DNA of 64,000 nucleotides from the NCBI RefSeq assembly GCF_001858025.1, contig NZ_LZQD01000004.1, positions 341,743 to 405,742 on the forward strand. Direction: 5' to 3'. The translations under genes were made by a program, and so were the position numbers. Of the stretch, positions 47,097 to 57,938 are shown in pieces (the first letter of the stretch is position 1; each line of letters begins with the position of its first letter). The notes under the pieces are model-generated. The model ran no database searches and had not been told where the DNA came from. It saw only the letters and a list, made by a program, of their open reading frames with translations. This DNA comes from Trichormus sp. NMC-1. GTDB taxonomy: Bacteria; Cyanobacteriota; Cyanobacteriia; Cyanobacteriales; Nostocaceae.

Positions 47097-47222
47097 TTAA
47101 CGCCGTCCACCTTGGATTTTGTCAAAGATAGCACCATCATCAAAGAACTTCCTCTGGACAGCATCCCAACCACCAAGATTTCCCACAGTGTAAAGTCGAG
47201 TAATTTTGGGATGTTGTTTCCA
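47097..47222 (-). pseudogene. Remnant of a second sulfate-binding protein gene (sbpA 3' end)
   Basis: The minus strand encodes TVGNLGGWDAVQRKFFDDG, then AIFDKIQGGRR and a TAA stop. It matches the C-terminus of the intact sbpA at 47777 (GTVQDFGGWDAVQNKFFADG). Only about 40 codons remain, with no upstream part. Confidence 0.88.
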
Positions 47223-47763
47223 GGAATTTGGCAGTTTTTGAGAAATTATATGTCATGGGATGGCCTTGGATGAGGATGAATAAAATCAACTGTTTTTTGA
47301 TCGAATTACCGTATCTAATGTCTAAAAAAAGAGCGTATCAGATGCGACATGGAAAATCAATAGTTTTTACACCTAAAAACAACTATTTCTCAATCGGATA
47401 TTGTATGTATTTTTTATTACTAAAATAAGTTGGCTGTTTTAGATACGCTAATTATTTATAAATGATGTATTGCTAGGAATTGGGGAAATAAAATCTGGAA
47501 TCTATTGTGAGATTTATACCGGAGATTAAGTATAAATAAATACTTGATAACTAGCATTAACTGTATAATTTAACTAAATAATTATAACCATAAATTGATA
47601 CTAGCTAATTCATGGTATTGTATTTTTTTGTGAAACTGCTAGAATCTCCATATTCCCTATCGCTAATGTGAGGTTTTACATATATTTCATCACCAGATAC
47701 CTGCGATCGCGTATTACCATAAAGTATATATACTTTATTTCTATCAACTAACTGTAGTTTAAC
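47223..47763. other. Upstream region of the sulfate operon
   Basis: 540 bp. A 66-codon frame at 47228-47428 is not recognisable. The region should hold the sulfur-regulated promoter, but no clear operator was identified. Confidence 0.4.
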
Positions 47764-47770
47764 AGGAGGA
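47764..47770 (+). promoter_or_regulatory. Strong ribosome binding site of sbpA
   Basis: AGGAGGA, ending 6 nt before the ATG at 47777. Unusually complete for this window. Confidence 0.8.
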
Positions 47771-47776
47771 GAAAAA

Positions 47777-48889
47777 ATGAATTTATGGCAGCGCTTCGGG
47801 CAACAATCGCAACTTAGGTTAAGGCTAAATTCGCTCAAAGGCTTTGTAGCACTGTTTTTAGTCGGGGGAATTCTGAGTGTAGCACTTACCTCTTGCTCTG
47901 GTGGGAATAACACTACTACTACCACTGGAACTGCTACAGCCGAAAAGAAGCAGAATGTAGAACTAACTCTTGTCTCCTTTGCTGTCACCAAAGCTGCTCA
48001 CCAAGCCATTATTCCTAAATTTGTGGAAAAATGGCAAAAAGAACATAACCAAACTGTCATCTTTAAACAAAGTTATGGTGGTTCCGGTTCCCAAACTCGC
48101 GCTGTCATTGATGGTTTAGAAGCAGATGTTGTTCACTTAGCACTAGCTGGGGATACGTCAAAAATTGAAAAAGCGGGATTAATTCAGCCAGGATGGGAAA
48201 AAGAAAGTCCCAACAATGCTATTGTTTCTAAGTCTGTAGCAGCTTTAGTCACTCGTGAAGGCAACCCGAAAGGTATCAAAAGTTGGGCAGATTTAGCAAA
48301 AGATGATGTTAAAGTGATTACCGCTGATCCCAAAACTTCAGGAGTTGCGCGTTGGAATTTTCTCGCACTGTGGAACTCAGTAATTAAAACTGGTGGAGAT
48401 GAAGCCAAAGCCACTGAATTTGTGACTAAAGTTTACAACAATGTTCCAATTTTGACAAAAGATGCCCGTGAAGCTACAGATGCATTTTTCAAACAAGGTC
48501 AGGGTGATGCTCTGATAAACTATGAAAATGAAATTGTGTTGGCAGAACAAAAGGGTGAAAAAGTGACTGCGATTATCCCTGATGTGAATATTTCCATTGA
48601 TAATCCTATTGCTATAGTGGACAAGAATGTTGATAAACACGGTAATCGTGAAGTAGCAGAAGGTTTCGTCAAATTCCTATTTACCCCAGAAGCACAACAG
48701 GAGTTTGCGAAGGTGGGATTTCGTCCTGTAGATGAGACAGTAGCTAAAACTAAGGAATTTGCCGATAAATATCCTCCAGTAAAAACTTTGGGTACAGTTC
48801 AGGACTTCGGTGGTTGGGATGCAGTTCAGAATAAGTTTTTTGCTGACGGCACAGTTTTTGACAAAATTCAAGCCACAAAGAAGCGGTAA
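47777..48889 (+). CDS. sbpA: Sulfate ABC transporter, substrate-binding protein
   Basis: A 370-residue periplasmic sulfate-binding lipoprotein candidate (LTSCSGG lipobox near residue 40). LVSFAVTKAAHQAIIPKF, FKQSYGGSGSQTRAVIDG and the C-terminal GGWDAVQNKFFADGTVFDKI are diagnostic of SbpA/CysP. It is the first gene of sbpA-cysT-cysW, with 35 bp to cysT. Expression under sulfur limitation is expected from the family. Confidence 0.95.
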   Translation: MNLWQRFGQQSQLRLRLNSLKGFVALFLVGGILSVALTSCSGGNNTTTTTGTATAEKKQNVELTLVSFAVTKAAHQAIIPKFVEKWQKEHNQTVIFKQSYGGSGSQTRAVIDGLEADVVHLALAGDTSKIEKAGLIQPGWEKESPNNAIVSKSVAALVTREGNPKGIKSWADLAKDDVKVITADPKTSGVARWNFLALWNSVIKTGGDEAKATEFVTKVYNNVPILTKDAREATDAFFKQGQGDALINYENEIVLAEQKGEKVTAIIPDVNISIDNPIAIVDKNVDKHGNREVAEGFVKFLFTPEAQQEFAKVGFRPVDETVAKTKEFADKYPPVKTLGTVQDFGGWDAVQNKFFADGTVFDKIQATKKR

Positions 48890-48924
48890 TTGGTGAAAAA
48901 TAACTATTGACTAAATTTTGAATT

Positions 48925-49794
48925 ATGACTGCATCTTCTCCTGTGCAAGCTAACATTAAGCCTTCTGTTTGGAAGGTATTCTTAGATAATGTGATTCACC
49001 TTCCTTGGACTTGGCGAATTACCATCGGATACCTATTTGTGATGTTGTTTGTTCCCATAACGGCGATGTTCCTCAAAGCCAGTACGGAACCTCCCGCTAA
49101 GTTTTGGGAAATCGCTACCAGTGAGTTAGCATTGTCCACTTACAACGTCACTTTTGTAACTTCACTGTTTGCGGCGCTACTCAATGGCGTTTTTGGAACT
49201 TTGATTGCTTGGGTATTAGTACGTTATGATTTTCCTTGCAAACGGATAATTGATGCCACGGTAGATTTACCTTTTGCTTTACCAACATCCGTTGCGGGTT
49301 TAACTTTAGCAACTGTTTACAGCGATAATGGTTGGATTGGTTCACTGTTAGCACCACTGGGAATTAAGGTATCTTTTACCCGGTTGGGAGTTGGGGTAGC
49401 AATGATATTTATATCTCTGCCTTTTATTGTGCGAACTGTGCAACCTGTGCTTCAGGAAATGGAACAGGAAATTGAAGAAGCGGCTTGGTGTCTGGGTGCG
49501 ACTCAATGGCAAACTTTCTGGAAAGTAATTTTACCGCCGTTATTTCCCACAATTTTGACTGGTGTCGCTTTGGGTTTTTCCCGTGCAGTCGGGGAGTATG
49601 GTTCAACGGTAATTATTTCTTCCAATACATCGTTTCAAGATTTGATAGCACCTGTGCTAATTTTCCAGCGCTTAGAACAGTATGACTATTCTGGTGCAAC
49701 TGTCATTGGTGTGGTTTTACTATTAATTTCTTTGGTAATGTTACTGGCAATTAATTTCTTACAAGCTTGGGCGAGAAGATATGACAACAGATAA
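48925..49794 (+). CDS. cysT: Sulfate ABC transporter permease CysT
   Basis: 289 residues with about six membrane helices. The EAA loop is [20 protein letters not shown] followed by [12 protein letters not shown] (about residues 184-215). [19 protein letters not shown] is typical of CysT/CysU. The end overlaps cysW by 14 bp, so they are coupled. Confidence 0.95.
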   Translation: MTASSPVQANIKPSVWKVFLDNVIHLPWTWRITIGYLFVMLFVPITAMFLKASTEPPAKFWEIATSELALSTYNVTFVTSLFAALLNGVFGTLIAWVLVRYDFPCKRIIDATVDLPFALPTSVAGLTLATVYSDNGWIGSLLAPLGIKVSFTRLGVGVAMIFISLPFIVRTVQPVLQEMEQEIEEAAWCLGATQWQTFWKVILPPLFPTILTGVALGFSRAVGEYGSTVIISSNTSFQDLIAPVLIFQRLEQYDYSGATVIGVVLLLISLVMLLAINFLQAWARRYDNR

Positions 49795-50620
49795 GAGGAA
49801 TAGTACTAAACAGCAAAGTTGGGTTCCAGGTGTTTTGATTGCGATCGCGATCGCTTATTTATTCCTAGTCCAATATATCCCAACTATCAACCTTTTTTTT
49901 GCAGCGTTCAAAACAGGATTCACCCCATTTCTATCTAACCTCACCAAACCTGACTTTCTCCATGCAGCTTGGCTAACTTTGTTACTGGCTTTAATTTCCT
50001 TGCCTGTAAATACAGTATTTGGTTTATGTGCGGCTTGGGCGATCGCTCGCCATAAATTTCCAGGACGCGCTATAGTTCTCAGTATAATAGACCTCCCCTT
50101 TTCTATTTCCCCAGTCGTAGCTGGCTTAATGATTGTGCTACTTTATGGAAGACAGGGCTGGTTTGGCCCTTGGCTTCAGGCGCATGATATCCAGATTATC
50201 TTTGCATTTCCCGGCATGGTACTAGCTACCGCTTTTGTAAGTATGCCCTTTGTGGCCAGAGAAGTAATTCCCATCCTCGAAGAATATGGCAAAGATCAAG
50301 AAGAAGCAGCTAGAACCTTAGGTGCAAATGATTGGCAGACATTTTGGCGTGTCACCTTACCCAGTATCCGTTGGGGCTTACTCTATGGCTTAATTTTAAC
50401 CAATGCCAGAGCAATGGGTGAATTTGGAGCAGTTTCCGTCGTATCTGGTAACATTGCCAGCACAACTCAAAGCCTGCCATTATTTGTTGAAGACGCTTAT
50501 AAACAGTATGAATCTGAAGCTGCTTTTTCTGCGGCTGTAATTTTGGCACTTTTAGCAGTAGTAACTTTAGTGCTGAAGGAGATTCTGGAACGGAAAACCA
50601 AAATTAAAGAAGTTGAATAA
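49781..50620 (+). CDS. cysW: Sulfate ABC transporter permease CysW
   Basis: 279 residues with six membrane helices. The EAA loop reads [19 protein letters not shown], then [13 protein letters not shown], and the N-terminal half carries [20 protein letters not shown]. Pairs with CysT to form the channel. The ATPase gene cysA that normally follows is absent; the next gene is on the other strand. Confidence 0.95.
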   Translation: MTTDKRNSTKQQSWVPGVLIAIAIAYLFLVQYIPTINLFFAAFKTGFTPFLSNLTKPDFLHAAWLTLLLALISLPVNTVFGLCAAWAIARHKFPGRAIVLSIIDLPFSISPVVAGLMIVLLYGRQGWFGPWLQAHDIQIIFAFPGMVLATAFVSMPFVAREVIPILEEYGKDQEEAARTLGANDWQTFWRVTLPSIRWGLLYGLILTNARAMGEFGAVSVVSGNIASTTQSLPLFVEDAYKQYESEAAFSAAVILALLAVVTLVLKEILERKTKIKEVE

Positions 50621-50671
50621 CTCTCATCAATCCTCAGCGAACCTCCGCGCTAACCTCAGCGTACCTCTGCG

Positions 50672-51100
50672 TTAAAAAACAATCTGCTTAATCATCCTCT
50701 CCTCCAACAATTCTAATAACCCATCCACATCCTTACCAACTTGCTCAAAACAAACGGCCGGTTTGGGTTCAGGTGCAAATTGAATTAACTTAATTTCCCC
50801 TTTCCCAATCCCAATCATCACAACTTCAGTTTCTGGTTTATTATTCTCAATAATTCCTAAAAGTTCTTGCAGCCGATTTTCAACCCTATCATTGAGTTTT
50901 TCCACTTCAGCTTGGGGACAATAAACAAAATGCGGTTGTGGTTGTAAATCAATACCAATGGTACCTTGACTGTCACCATTTTCTAATCGCAGTCCCCAAA
51001 ATAAAGCTGCTAATTCTTGCTGATTTGCTTTGACAAATCTATCCAATTGTCGCCGCCATTTGTTATCTTCTGTTTCCGGTTGAGTAGTACCAAACATCAT
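50672..51100 (-). CDS. Conserved cyanobacterial protein, possibly CcmS carboxysome chaperone
   Basis: 142 residues, soluble. Visible features are KWRRQLDRFVKANQQELAAL, a FVYCPQAEVEKLNDRVENR segment, VVMIGIGKGEIKLIQF and CFEQVGKDVDGLLELLEERM. From memory this resembles proteins annotated as beta-carboxysome assembly chaperone CcmS, which acts on CcmM/CcmK in forming beta-carboxysomes. I could not verify that. No ccm genes are adjacent. Confidence 0.55.
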   Translation of the reverse strand: MMFGTTQPETEDNKWRRQLDRFVKANQQELAALFWGLRLENGDSQGTIGIDLQPQPHFVYCPQAEVEKLNDRVENRLQELLGIIENNKPETEVVMIGIGKGEIKLIQFAPEPKPAVCFEQVGKDVDGLLELLEERMIKQIVF

Positions 51101-51104
51101 AGGT

Positions 51105-51140
51105 AATTCGTAATTCGTAATTCGTAATTCGTAATTTCTA
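51105..51140. repeat. AATTCGT repeat
   Basis: Four to five AATTCGT units, as in the composite repeats near 6228 and 10566. Confidence 0.8.
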
Positions 51141-51193
51141 ATTTTAAATTCTCCCCTCTTTGCTTGCCAAGAGGGGTTGGGGGTGAGATTCTT

Positions 51194-51550
51194 CTATCTC
51201 AAACCTGATTGTACAAGCCAGAGACTTGTATAAATGCCATCTTTCTCTAAAAGTTGTTCATGGGTTCCTGACTCTACTAATTATCCGTGTTCCATGACAT
51301 AAATGCAATCAGCATTGCGGATAGTAGAAAGACGATGAGCAATGGCTATTGTAGTCCGATTGACGGTAATCCGTTCTAGAGAACGCTGAATAGAGCCTTC
51401 TGTCTCATTATGCACTGCTGAGGTCGCTTCGTCTAAAATTAAAATTGGCGGATCTTTTAACCCTGCGCGAGCAATGGCAATCCGTTGTCTTTGTCCACCA
51501 GATAACTTTTGCCGTTGGAGAAGATGTACGGAATGTCTACGCCTTCTGGA
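51194..51550 (-). pseudogene. Relic of an ABC-transporter ATPase (exporter type)
   Basis: Only the last third of the nucleotide-binding domain remains: the signature [13 protein letters not shown], Walker [11 protein letters not shown] and switch His in AIAHRLSTI. It begins abruptly just before the signature. An in-frame TAA at 51281-51283 interrupts YVMEHG | LVESGTHEQL where Gln is expected (CAA to TAA). The reading frame then continues to a TAG at 51194. There is no Walker A or membrane part. Confidence 0.88.
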
Positions 51551-51775
51551 TTCCCAGCTATAGTTGAATCTTATAGCCACATATGTCTACAATTGCTTGC
51601 AGATAAATATTATCACACAATCAAGTTTATCAGTCTTGAGTAAGTAGCTAGGTACAATAACTTGGGAGCGTGGCTGTAAAAACTGAGTTTAACGCCGCCA
51701 ACTCTCAAGGTATTTAAGTCAAATGTATTATCTTACTCAAAAATCAGGACTCAAAACTAACCAGGAGATAAAAAG

Positions 51776-52624
51776 TTGAACACGAAACAACTAGGGAATT
51801 GGCAAACTACCGTTGCCGGAATTGTATTAGCAACATTAGTACTTTTCGGACTCAATTCTTTTGTAATTATTACCCCAGGACAAGCGGGAGTAATCAGCAT
51901 TTTAGGTAAAGCTACAGATGGGGCATTGTTAGAAGGTATTCACATCAAACCACCATTTATTTCCGTGATAGATGTGTATGATTTGACGGTACAAAAATTT
52001 GAAGTTCCAGCGGAAAGTTCTACCAAAGACTTGCAAAATTTATCAGCAAGATTTGCTATTAACTTTCGGCTTGATCCTAGCCAAGTAGTGCAGGTAAGAA
52101 GGAAACAAGGTACTTTAGAAAATATCGTTTCTAAAATTATTGCTCCCCAAACACAAGAGGCATTTAAAATCGCAGCAGCGAGAAGAACAGTAGAAGAAGC
52201 AATTACGAAAAGAAGTGAATTAAAAGAAGATTTTGATACTGCCTTAGGCAATCGCTTAGAGAAATATGGAATAATTGTCTTAGATACAAGTGTAGTAGAT
52301 TTGGCTTTTTCTCCAGAATTTGCCAGAGCAGTTGAAGAAAAACAAATTGCGGAACAGCGAGCGCAAAGAGCCGTCTATATAGCACGAGAAGCTGAACAAG
52401 AAGCCCAGGCTGATATTAATCGCGCCAAAGGTAGAGCCGAAGCTCAAAGACTCTTAGCAGAAACTCTCAAAGCTCAAGGAGGACAATTGGTTTTGCAAAA
52501 AGAAGCAATTGAAGCTTGGAAGAGTGGAGGCGCACAAATGCCAAATGTACTAGTTATGGGTGAAGGTTCCCAAGGTAGCATTCCCTTCATTTTCAACTTA
52601 GGAAAGTTATCAAATCAATCTTGA
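51776..52624 (+). CDS. Prohibitin / SPFH (band 7) family protein
   Basis: A 282-residue membrane protein. An N-terminal hydrophobic anchor (about 10-33) precedes the SPFH domain (ITPGQAGVISILGKATDGAL ...) and a C-terminal Ala/Glu/Gln-rich coiled coil (REAEQEAQADINRAKGRAEA). It forms ring-like membrane scaffolds that support membrane proteins and quality control. Start is TTG 51776 with GGAGA upstream. Confidence 0.92.
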   Translation: MNTKQLGNWQTTVAGIVLATLVLFGLNSFVIITPGQAGVISILGKATDGALLEGIHIKPPFISVIDVYDLTVQKFEVPAESSTKDLQNLSARFAINFRLDPSQVVQVRRKQGTLENIVSKIIAPQTQEAFKIAAARRTVEEAITKRSELKEDFDTALGNRLEKYGIIVLDTSVVDLAFSPEFARAVEEKQIAEQRAQRAVYIAREAEQEAQADINRAKGRAEAQRLLAETLKAQGGQLVLQKEAIEAWKSGGAQMPNVLVMGEGSQGSIPFIFNLGKLSNQS

Positions 52625-52704
52625 TTTGGGTTACAAATACTAGTAAGGTGGGCAAATCCCATCTTCAAAACCACATCAACACCAGCAACATCATAGACGA
52701 ACAT

Positions 52705-53121
52705 ATGCCTACTCCTAAAGATCATAATCTCACAGTTGAAGAAGCCAAAAAAATCCTCAACAAATTTAACTGTCTAGATATTGCCCCTGTTCTCAAACCT
52801 TCGGAAAAAGTTTTAACTCGTCAGGCATTAATTTTCATGGCCAGCCTTTCAGATTACCAAATTTTAGGAATTTGTGCTGATACAGCAGAGGAAGGAATTT
52901 TGGCTATGAAAACTTATTCTCATGCTTTTCATTATGAAGCACCAAGTGATTTGCAAACACCTGATGGACCAGTTTATATCAAATTAAATGGTAAAAATGG
53001 ACTGTGCTATCTTGACTCCTATTTTGGGCATCATCGGGGAGTATTAGTTTCTTGTCAATCTTATGAAGAAGCAGGAATCAACGAGATGTATGGACATTTA
53101 CCGATTGATTTATTTGTATAG
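52705..53121 (+). CDS. DUF1824 family protein
   Basis: About 138 residues from ATG 52705 (MPTPKDHNLTVEEAKKILNK). The frame is open from 52621, overlapping the prohibitin stop, but those residues are not family-like. LGICADTAEEGILAMKTYSH and VYIKLNGKNGLCYLDSYFG are DUF1824 features as I recall; the family is confined to cyanobacteria and of unknown function. It is probably transcribed with the prohibitin gene. Confidence 0.78.
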   Translation: MPTPKDHNLTVEEAKKILNKFNCLDIAPVLKPSEKVLTRQALIFMASLSDYQILGICADTAEEGILAMKTYSHAFHYEAPSDLQTPDGPVYIKLNGKNGLCYLDSYFGHHRGVLVSCQSYEEAGINEMYGHLPIDLFV

Positions 53122-53207
53122 CATTGATCATCAATCAAATGCTTCACATAGTGGGCAATGCCCACCCAATAACTAACAACTAATTACTTAAAATCCCAAT
53201 TTTTTTT

Positions 53208-55133
53208 ATGAGCATTATTACATTACAGTCAGTTAAGAAAGATTTTGGAATTAAAGAAATCTTAAAAGATGCTAATTTTAGCCTTGATATCTCTGATAAA
53301 GTGGGATTAATTGGTACTAACGGTTCTGGTAAATCAACATTATTAAAAATGATTGCTGGGCTAGAATCAATTGATAGTGGTCAAATTTTAGTTAACTCCG
53401 GTTCTAAAATTATCTACTTACCCCAACAGCCAGATGTAGATGAAAACCGCACAGTTTTAGAGCAAATATTTGCTGACAGTGGTGAACATATGGCTTGGGT
53501 ACGGGAGTATGAAGAACTTTCTGATAAATTAGCTCATTATCCCGAAGATAATCTACTCATGTCTCGTCTTTCTGCGGTAATGCAAAAAATGGATGAAACT
53601 GGTGCATGGGAACTAGAAACCAATGCCAAAATCATTCTCACTAAATTAGGAATTGCTGACTTTGATGTCAAGGTTGGTACTTTATCTGGAGGTTATCGCA
53701 AGCGCATTGCACTAGCAACCGCGTTATTAGCAGAACCAGATGTATTGCTGATGGATGAACCCACAAACCATCTTGATGCACTGTCGGTAGAATGGTTACA
53801 AACTTATTTAAGTCGCTATCGTGGCGCGCTTTTCTTAATTACCCACGACCGTTATTTTCTAGATAAAGTTACTAACAAAATCATTGAAATTGATAGAGGT
53901 GATATTTACACTTATACAGGTAACTATTCCTATTATCTAGAAAAGAAAGCTTTAGCTGAAGAATCTGCTATCAGCAGTCAACGGAAACATCAAGGTGTAT
54001 TACGGCGCGAATTAGAATGGCTCAAACGCGGGCCAAAAGCGAGAAGTACAAAACAAAAAGCCAGAATTGATCGCGCTCATGCATTGCGTGATACCGAGTT
54101 TAAACAAGCTCAAGGTAAAGTTGATATTTCTACAGTTAGTCGTCGGATTGGTAAAAAAGTTATTGAACTCAATAACATTAGTAAATCTTACGATGACCGA
54201 ATTTTGATTAAGAATTTTACCTATGAATTTAGTCCAGAAGACCGTATTGGGATTATCGGTGCTAATGGTGCTGGTAAATCTACTTTAATGAATATTATCA
54301 CCGGAAGGATTCAGCCTGATTCTGGAACTGTGGAAATTGGTAGTACAATTCACATTGCTTATTTTGACCAACATTCTGAAGAATTACTCACAGAGATAAA
54401 TGAAAATCAACGGGTAATTGATTACATCAAAGAAGAAGGTGAATTTATTCAAATCGCTGACGGTACGAAAATTACTGCTTCCCAAATGTTAGAGCGGTTT
54501 TTGTTTCCTGGAAGTCAGCAATATGCGCCAATTAATAAACTTTCTGGGGGGGAGAAACGGCGGTTATTTCTGTTACGCTTACTTATTAGTGCGCCTAATG
54601 TTTTGATTTTAGATGAACCAACTAATGATTTAGATGTGCAAACATTAGCAGTACTAGAAGATTATTTAGAAGATTTTTCTGGATGTGTAATTGCAGTTTC
54701 CCATGACCGCTACTTTTTAGACCGTACTATAGACACTGTATTTTCTCTTGAAGACGGTGGAAATTTAAAGCAATATCCCGGTAACTATTCAGTTTATTTA
54801 GATTACAAAAAAGCTGAAGAAGCAGCACAACAAGACACTGCTAATACTAAAGATAAATCCAAAAACAGCACTGAAAAAAAAGCTACATCTTCAGAAACTG
54901 AAACTAAAAAGCGGGGGAGATTAACTAATTGGGAAAAGCGAGAATTTGAACAGTTAGAAGGTAAAATTTCCCAATTAGAAGATGAAAAGACAGCCGCAGA
55001 AAAAGCACTAGTAACTGTTTCTCCTGGAAATTATACTCAAGTGCAAAAGCTTTATGAACAGGTAGAAACACTAAAAAAAGCGATTGATGTAGCGACAGAA
55101 CGCTGGTTAGAATTAGCGGAGATGGATGTTTAA
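53208..55133 (+). CDS. ABC-F family ATP-binding protein (Uup-like)
   Basis: A 641-residue soluble protein with two ATPase domains: Walker A GTNGSGKST (about 36) and GANGAGKST (about 352), signatures LSGGYRKRIAL and LSGGEKRRLFL, Walker B LLMDEPTNHLD and LILDEPTNDLD. A linker between the domains and a C-terminal coiled coil (about 575-640, EFEQLEGKISQLEDEKTAAE) match Uup rather than EttA. ABC-F proteins act on ribosomes or DNA structures rather than transport. Confidence 0.95.
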   Translation: MSIITLQSVKKDFGIKEILKDANFSLDISDKVGLIGTNGSGKSTLLKMIAGLESIDSGQILVNSGSKIIYLPQQPDVDENRTVLEQIFADSGEHMAWVREYEELSDKLAHYPEDNLLMSRLSAVMQKMDETGAWELETNAKIILTKLGIADFDVKVGTLSGGYRKRIALATALLAEPDVLLMDEPTNHLDALSVEWLQTYLSRYRGALFLITHDRYFLDKVTNKIIEIDRGDIYTYTGNYSYYLEKKALAEESAISSQRKHQGVLRRELEWLKRGPKARSTKQKARIDRAHALRDTEFKQAQGKVDISTVSRRIGKKVIELNNISKSYDDRILIKNFTYEFSPEDRIGIIGANGAGKSTLMNIITGRIQPDSGTVEIGSTIHIAYFDQHSEELLTEINENQRVIDYIKEEGEFIQIADGTKITASQMLERFLFPGSQQYAPINKLSGGEKRRLFLLRLLISAPNVLILDEPTNDLDVQTLAVLEDYLEDFSGCVIAVSHDRYFLDRTIDTVFSLEDGGNLKQYPGNYSVYLDYKKAEEAAQQDTANTKDKSKNSTEKKATSSETETKKRGRLTNWEKREFEQLEGKISQLEDEKTAAEKALVTVSPGNYTQVQKLYEQVETLKKAIDVATERWLELAEMDV

Positions 55134-55194
55134 CAATCCAAAATTCAACATTATTCGCGTAAGCGTTAAGTAGTAAATAGAGTTTCAGCAATTC

Positions 55195-57496
55195 CTAAAT
55201 ATGACAATTAGGATGAGTTATACTTGAACTTTGCGGTGTAACTTTTGGAGCATCTGCTGTCAAAATAACTCGACCATCAGCAGAAATTATCCATCCTTGT
55301 GCTTGCTGAATTACCTGATTGTTAATATTTTTTTCCTTCTTATGAGTATTAACAATGATGTTTCCGGCTTTTCCTGCACCACTGGTTTCGACAGAGAGGA
55401 TAGGAGAAGAATCTTGAACACCGATACCGAGATTAACAGCTTTCTCTGCATTGATGATAATTGTACCGCCATCACCTTTGCCTGTGGTTGTGGCGAAGAT
55501 TTCAGCGCCATTGGCTACTGTTAAAGTGGGAGTATTGAGGGTGATATCTCCAGCTTTTCCTTTTGCTGTGGTGGAAGCGGAGATTTCTGAAGCATCTGTG
55601 AGGGTTAATTTTTTGGCATCAATTTGAATATTACCCGCATCTCCTGTACTGTTTGTGTTACTGGCAATTTTACTATTATTGAAGGTGACAGTACCTGGAC
55701 TGGTGATATTTACGTTTCCTGTTACCGCCAGCAAAAAGGAAAATTGCACCACCATTTCCTTTTCCGCCAAATAAAAATGACTCTGAGGAGGAGTTTAGAT
55801 TTTGTGTAGTAATATTACCATCAGCAGTGAGAGAAATCGCACCGCCATTTCCTGCTTTGTCTGAATTTGAATTTGAAGAGGAGTTGATATTGTTCGTAGT
55901 AATATCATGGATAGCATTTAGAGTGATCAATCCAGCATTAACGCTACTAGATGAATTGATGTCACTTGTGGAAATTTTACCTCCAGCCTTGAGGTTAACA
56001 TTTCCTCCAGCACCAAGACTGCCAGAGGTTGTGATGATTAACTGTGTACCAGTTGCTATTCCCCAAGGGGCTGTGTCTCCGGCTTTATACACAGTTGTTG
56101 TAGTATTAGCCTGGTTATTATCTTCATCGTTAAATATACTTAAATACCAAGTGCCGTTGGGGTTGAGCCGATTCAGGTGAGTCAATGGCTCACTAGGTTG
56201 GAATGTCCCATTAAAGGGAGTAGAACCTGATGAAATGGGAGTAGAAGCACTATCAGCGAGTAGGGTATCTTGAAAATTGGCTAGATTATTTCCCGTTGAA
56301 TCAATCAAATATATAAATCCTCTGGGTGAGGATAAAGTAACCTCTGAATTACTGAGAACATTACTAGCTGAAAGTCTCACTTTAACTTCTGTTATGGGGT
56401 CGGTAAGATTACTATTAAAGGTAAAATAGCCAGCGTATATGAATTCATCAGGATTAATTGTAAACGTCCCACCGTGATCAATATCTATTGTGGTGGTTGT
56501 AGAAGTAACATCAGGAGTAGTATCTAGCTTCCCTGTAATAATATCTCCACCCTCACTGGTGATATTAATATCTCCACCTTTGGTACTAATATCTTTAATA
56601 TTAATATTGTCTTTGGCTTGCAAATTTACTAACAATTCCGGTGCTGTAGTCGTAATATTTCCTGTACCTGTAATCAGGTTTCCTGCTGTTAATGATAAAC
56701 TGGGATGAACTGAAGAAACTGCTGTATTTTCATCAGCCACAATTGCAATCTTTCCATAGTTAAGATTTTGATTAGCTGTTACTATAGCGGACTGTGCAGT
56801 TAACTCCTGAATTTGTACATCTCCTGTTATCGCTGTTAGTTTTATGTAACCATGAGGTGCAGATAAAATTCCTGTGCTGTTAATATTTCCGCCCAAAAAT
56901 GTTAAATCTTTACCTGTTGTCAAATTACCTTCATTCTTAATTGACCCTTGTTGATTTCTCAAAGCATTACTAAATAACGCACTTGGTTGAATTGTCAATA
57001 AATTACTTGTTGCTGGTGCAGTCGCACTAAATAAACCATTTTCACCCAACTTAATACCATCCACAGTTGTCGCAGTAAATGAACCGCGAATATCTAAACT
57101 GGCATTTTGTCCAAAGATAATCCCGTTGGGATTGATTAAAAATAAATTTGCTGTTCCTTCTACTCCTAACTTTCCAAATATATTGGAAACGTTACCACCA
57201 GTGACACGAGTTAATATATTTTCAATATTTACAGGATTAGCAAAATACACACTTCTATTTTCACCAACATTGAATTTTTCAAAGCTGTGAAATAAATTTG
57301 TACCTCTAGCAGCACCACCATTAATCAGGTCTTTGAATTCGTTAACTTTATTAACAACTGAATTTTCTGAACCTAGTGTATTATCTGGTTTTAGTTGTGC
57401 TAATACTCTTGAATTTGTAGAGGTGAATATTCCTGCTATTATCAATAAAGTTGTTGTGACTAATCGATCAACTTTTTGTTGTTTTTGATGTTTCAT
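55195..57496 (-). pseudogene. Two-partner-secretion exoprotein (filamentous-haemagglutinin N-terminal domain), frameshifted
   Basis: The first reading frame (55676-57496, 606 codons) has a signal peptide and the TPS/haemagglutinin domain (NLFHSFEKFNVGENRSVYFA, LFLINPNGIIFGQNASLDIR), followed by beta-helix repeats. It then shifts out of frame at about 55714-55720. The second part (from about 55713 down to 55195) continues the beta-helix (GNVNITSPGTVTF) to a natural end. Removing seven bases (AGGAAAC on the coding strand) restores GGNVNITSPG, so a 7-bp insertion is the likely lesion. Without it the product would have roughly 765 residues. Its TpsB partner is not seen. Confidence 0.8.
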
Positions 57497-57938
57497 TTTA
57501 TCAATTCGTTTGTACTTGTTTATAAACTGATTTTTGGATCTAAGTTAAGTAGGCGAAAGAAATTAAACTATATTAAGTAAGGTAAATTTTTTGAACTTGT
57601 TTTGTAGTGAGAACTTTAGACTTTAAAGTACGGACGAAGCCCTGACTACAAACCTTGAATTATTTACGTTACTCTACTTGAAAATATTTCTCTTAGCCGC
57701 TAAAGCTGTATTCAGAAACCCAAAATATCAATTACCATAATTTTTTGTTTATTCAAACACAAACACAAACATAATTATAACATCACTGACAGTAAATTTA
57801 CAGCAATTTTCAGGTAAATGAACCACACAGCAGAAGTTTTAATTTCTGTAAATAAGTGGTCTAAATACATGAAAACTGCTGTAAACAAGTACATAGAGAT
57901 AATACTATTGTGAATGTGAGTATTTAGTTAATCTCTTT
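57497..57938. other. Intergenic region with TAGTGAG repeat
   Basis: 440 bp. At 57607-57650 TAGTGAGAACTTTAGAC...CCTGACTA matches the element family near 35270-35390. The rest is AT-rich without genes. Confidence 0.5.
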
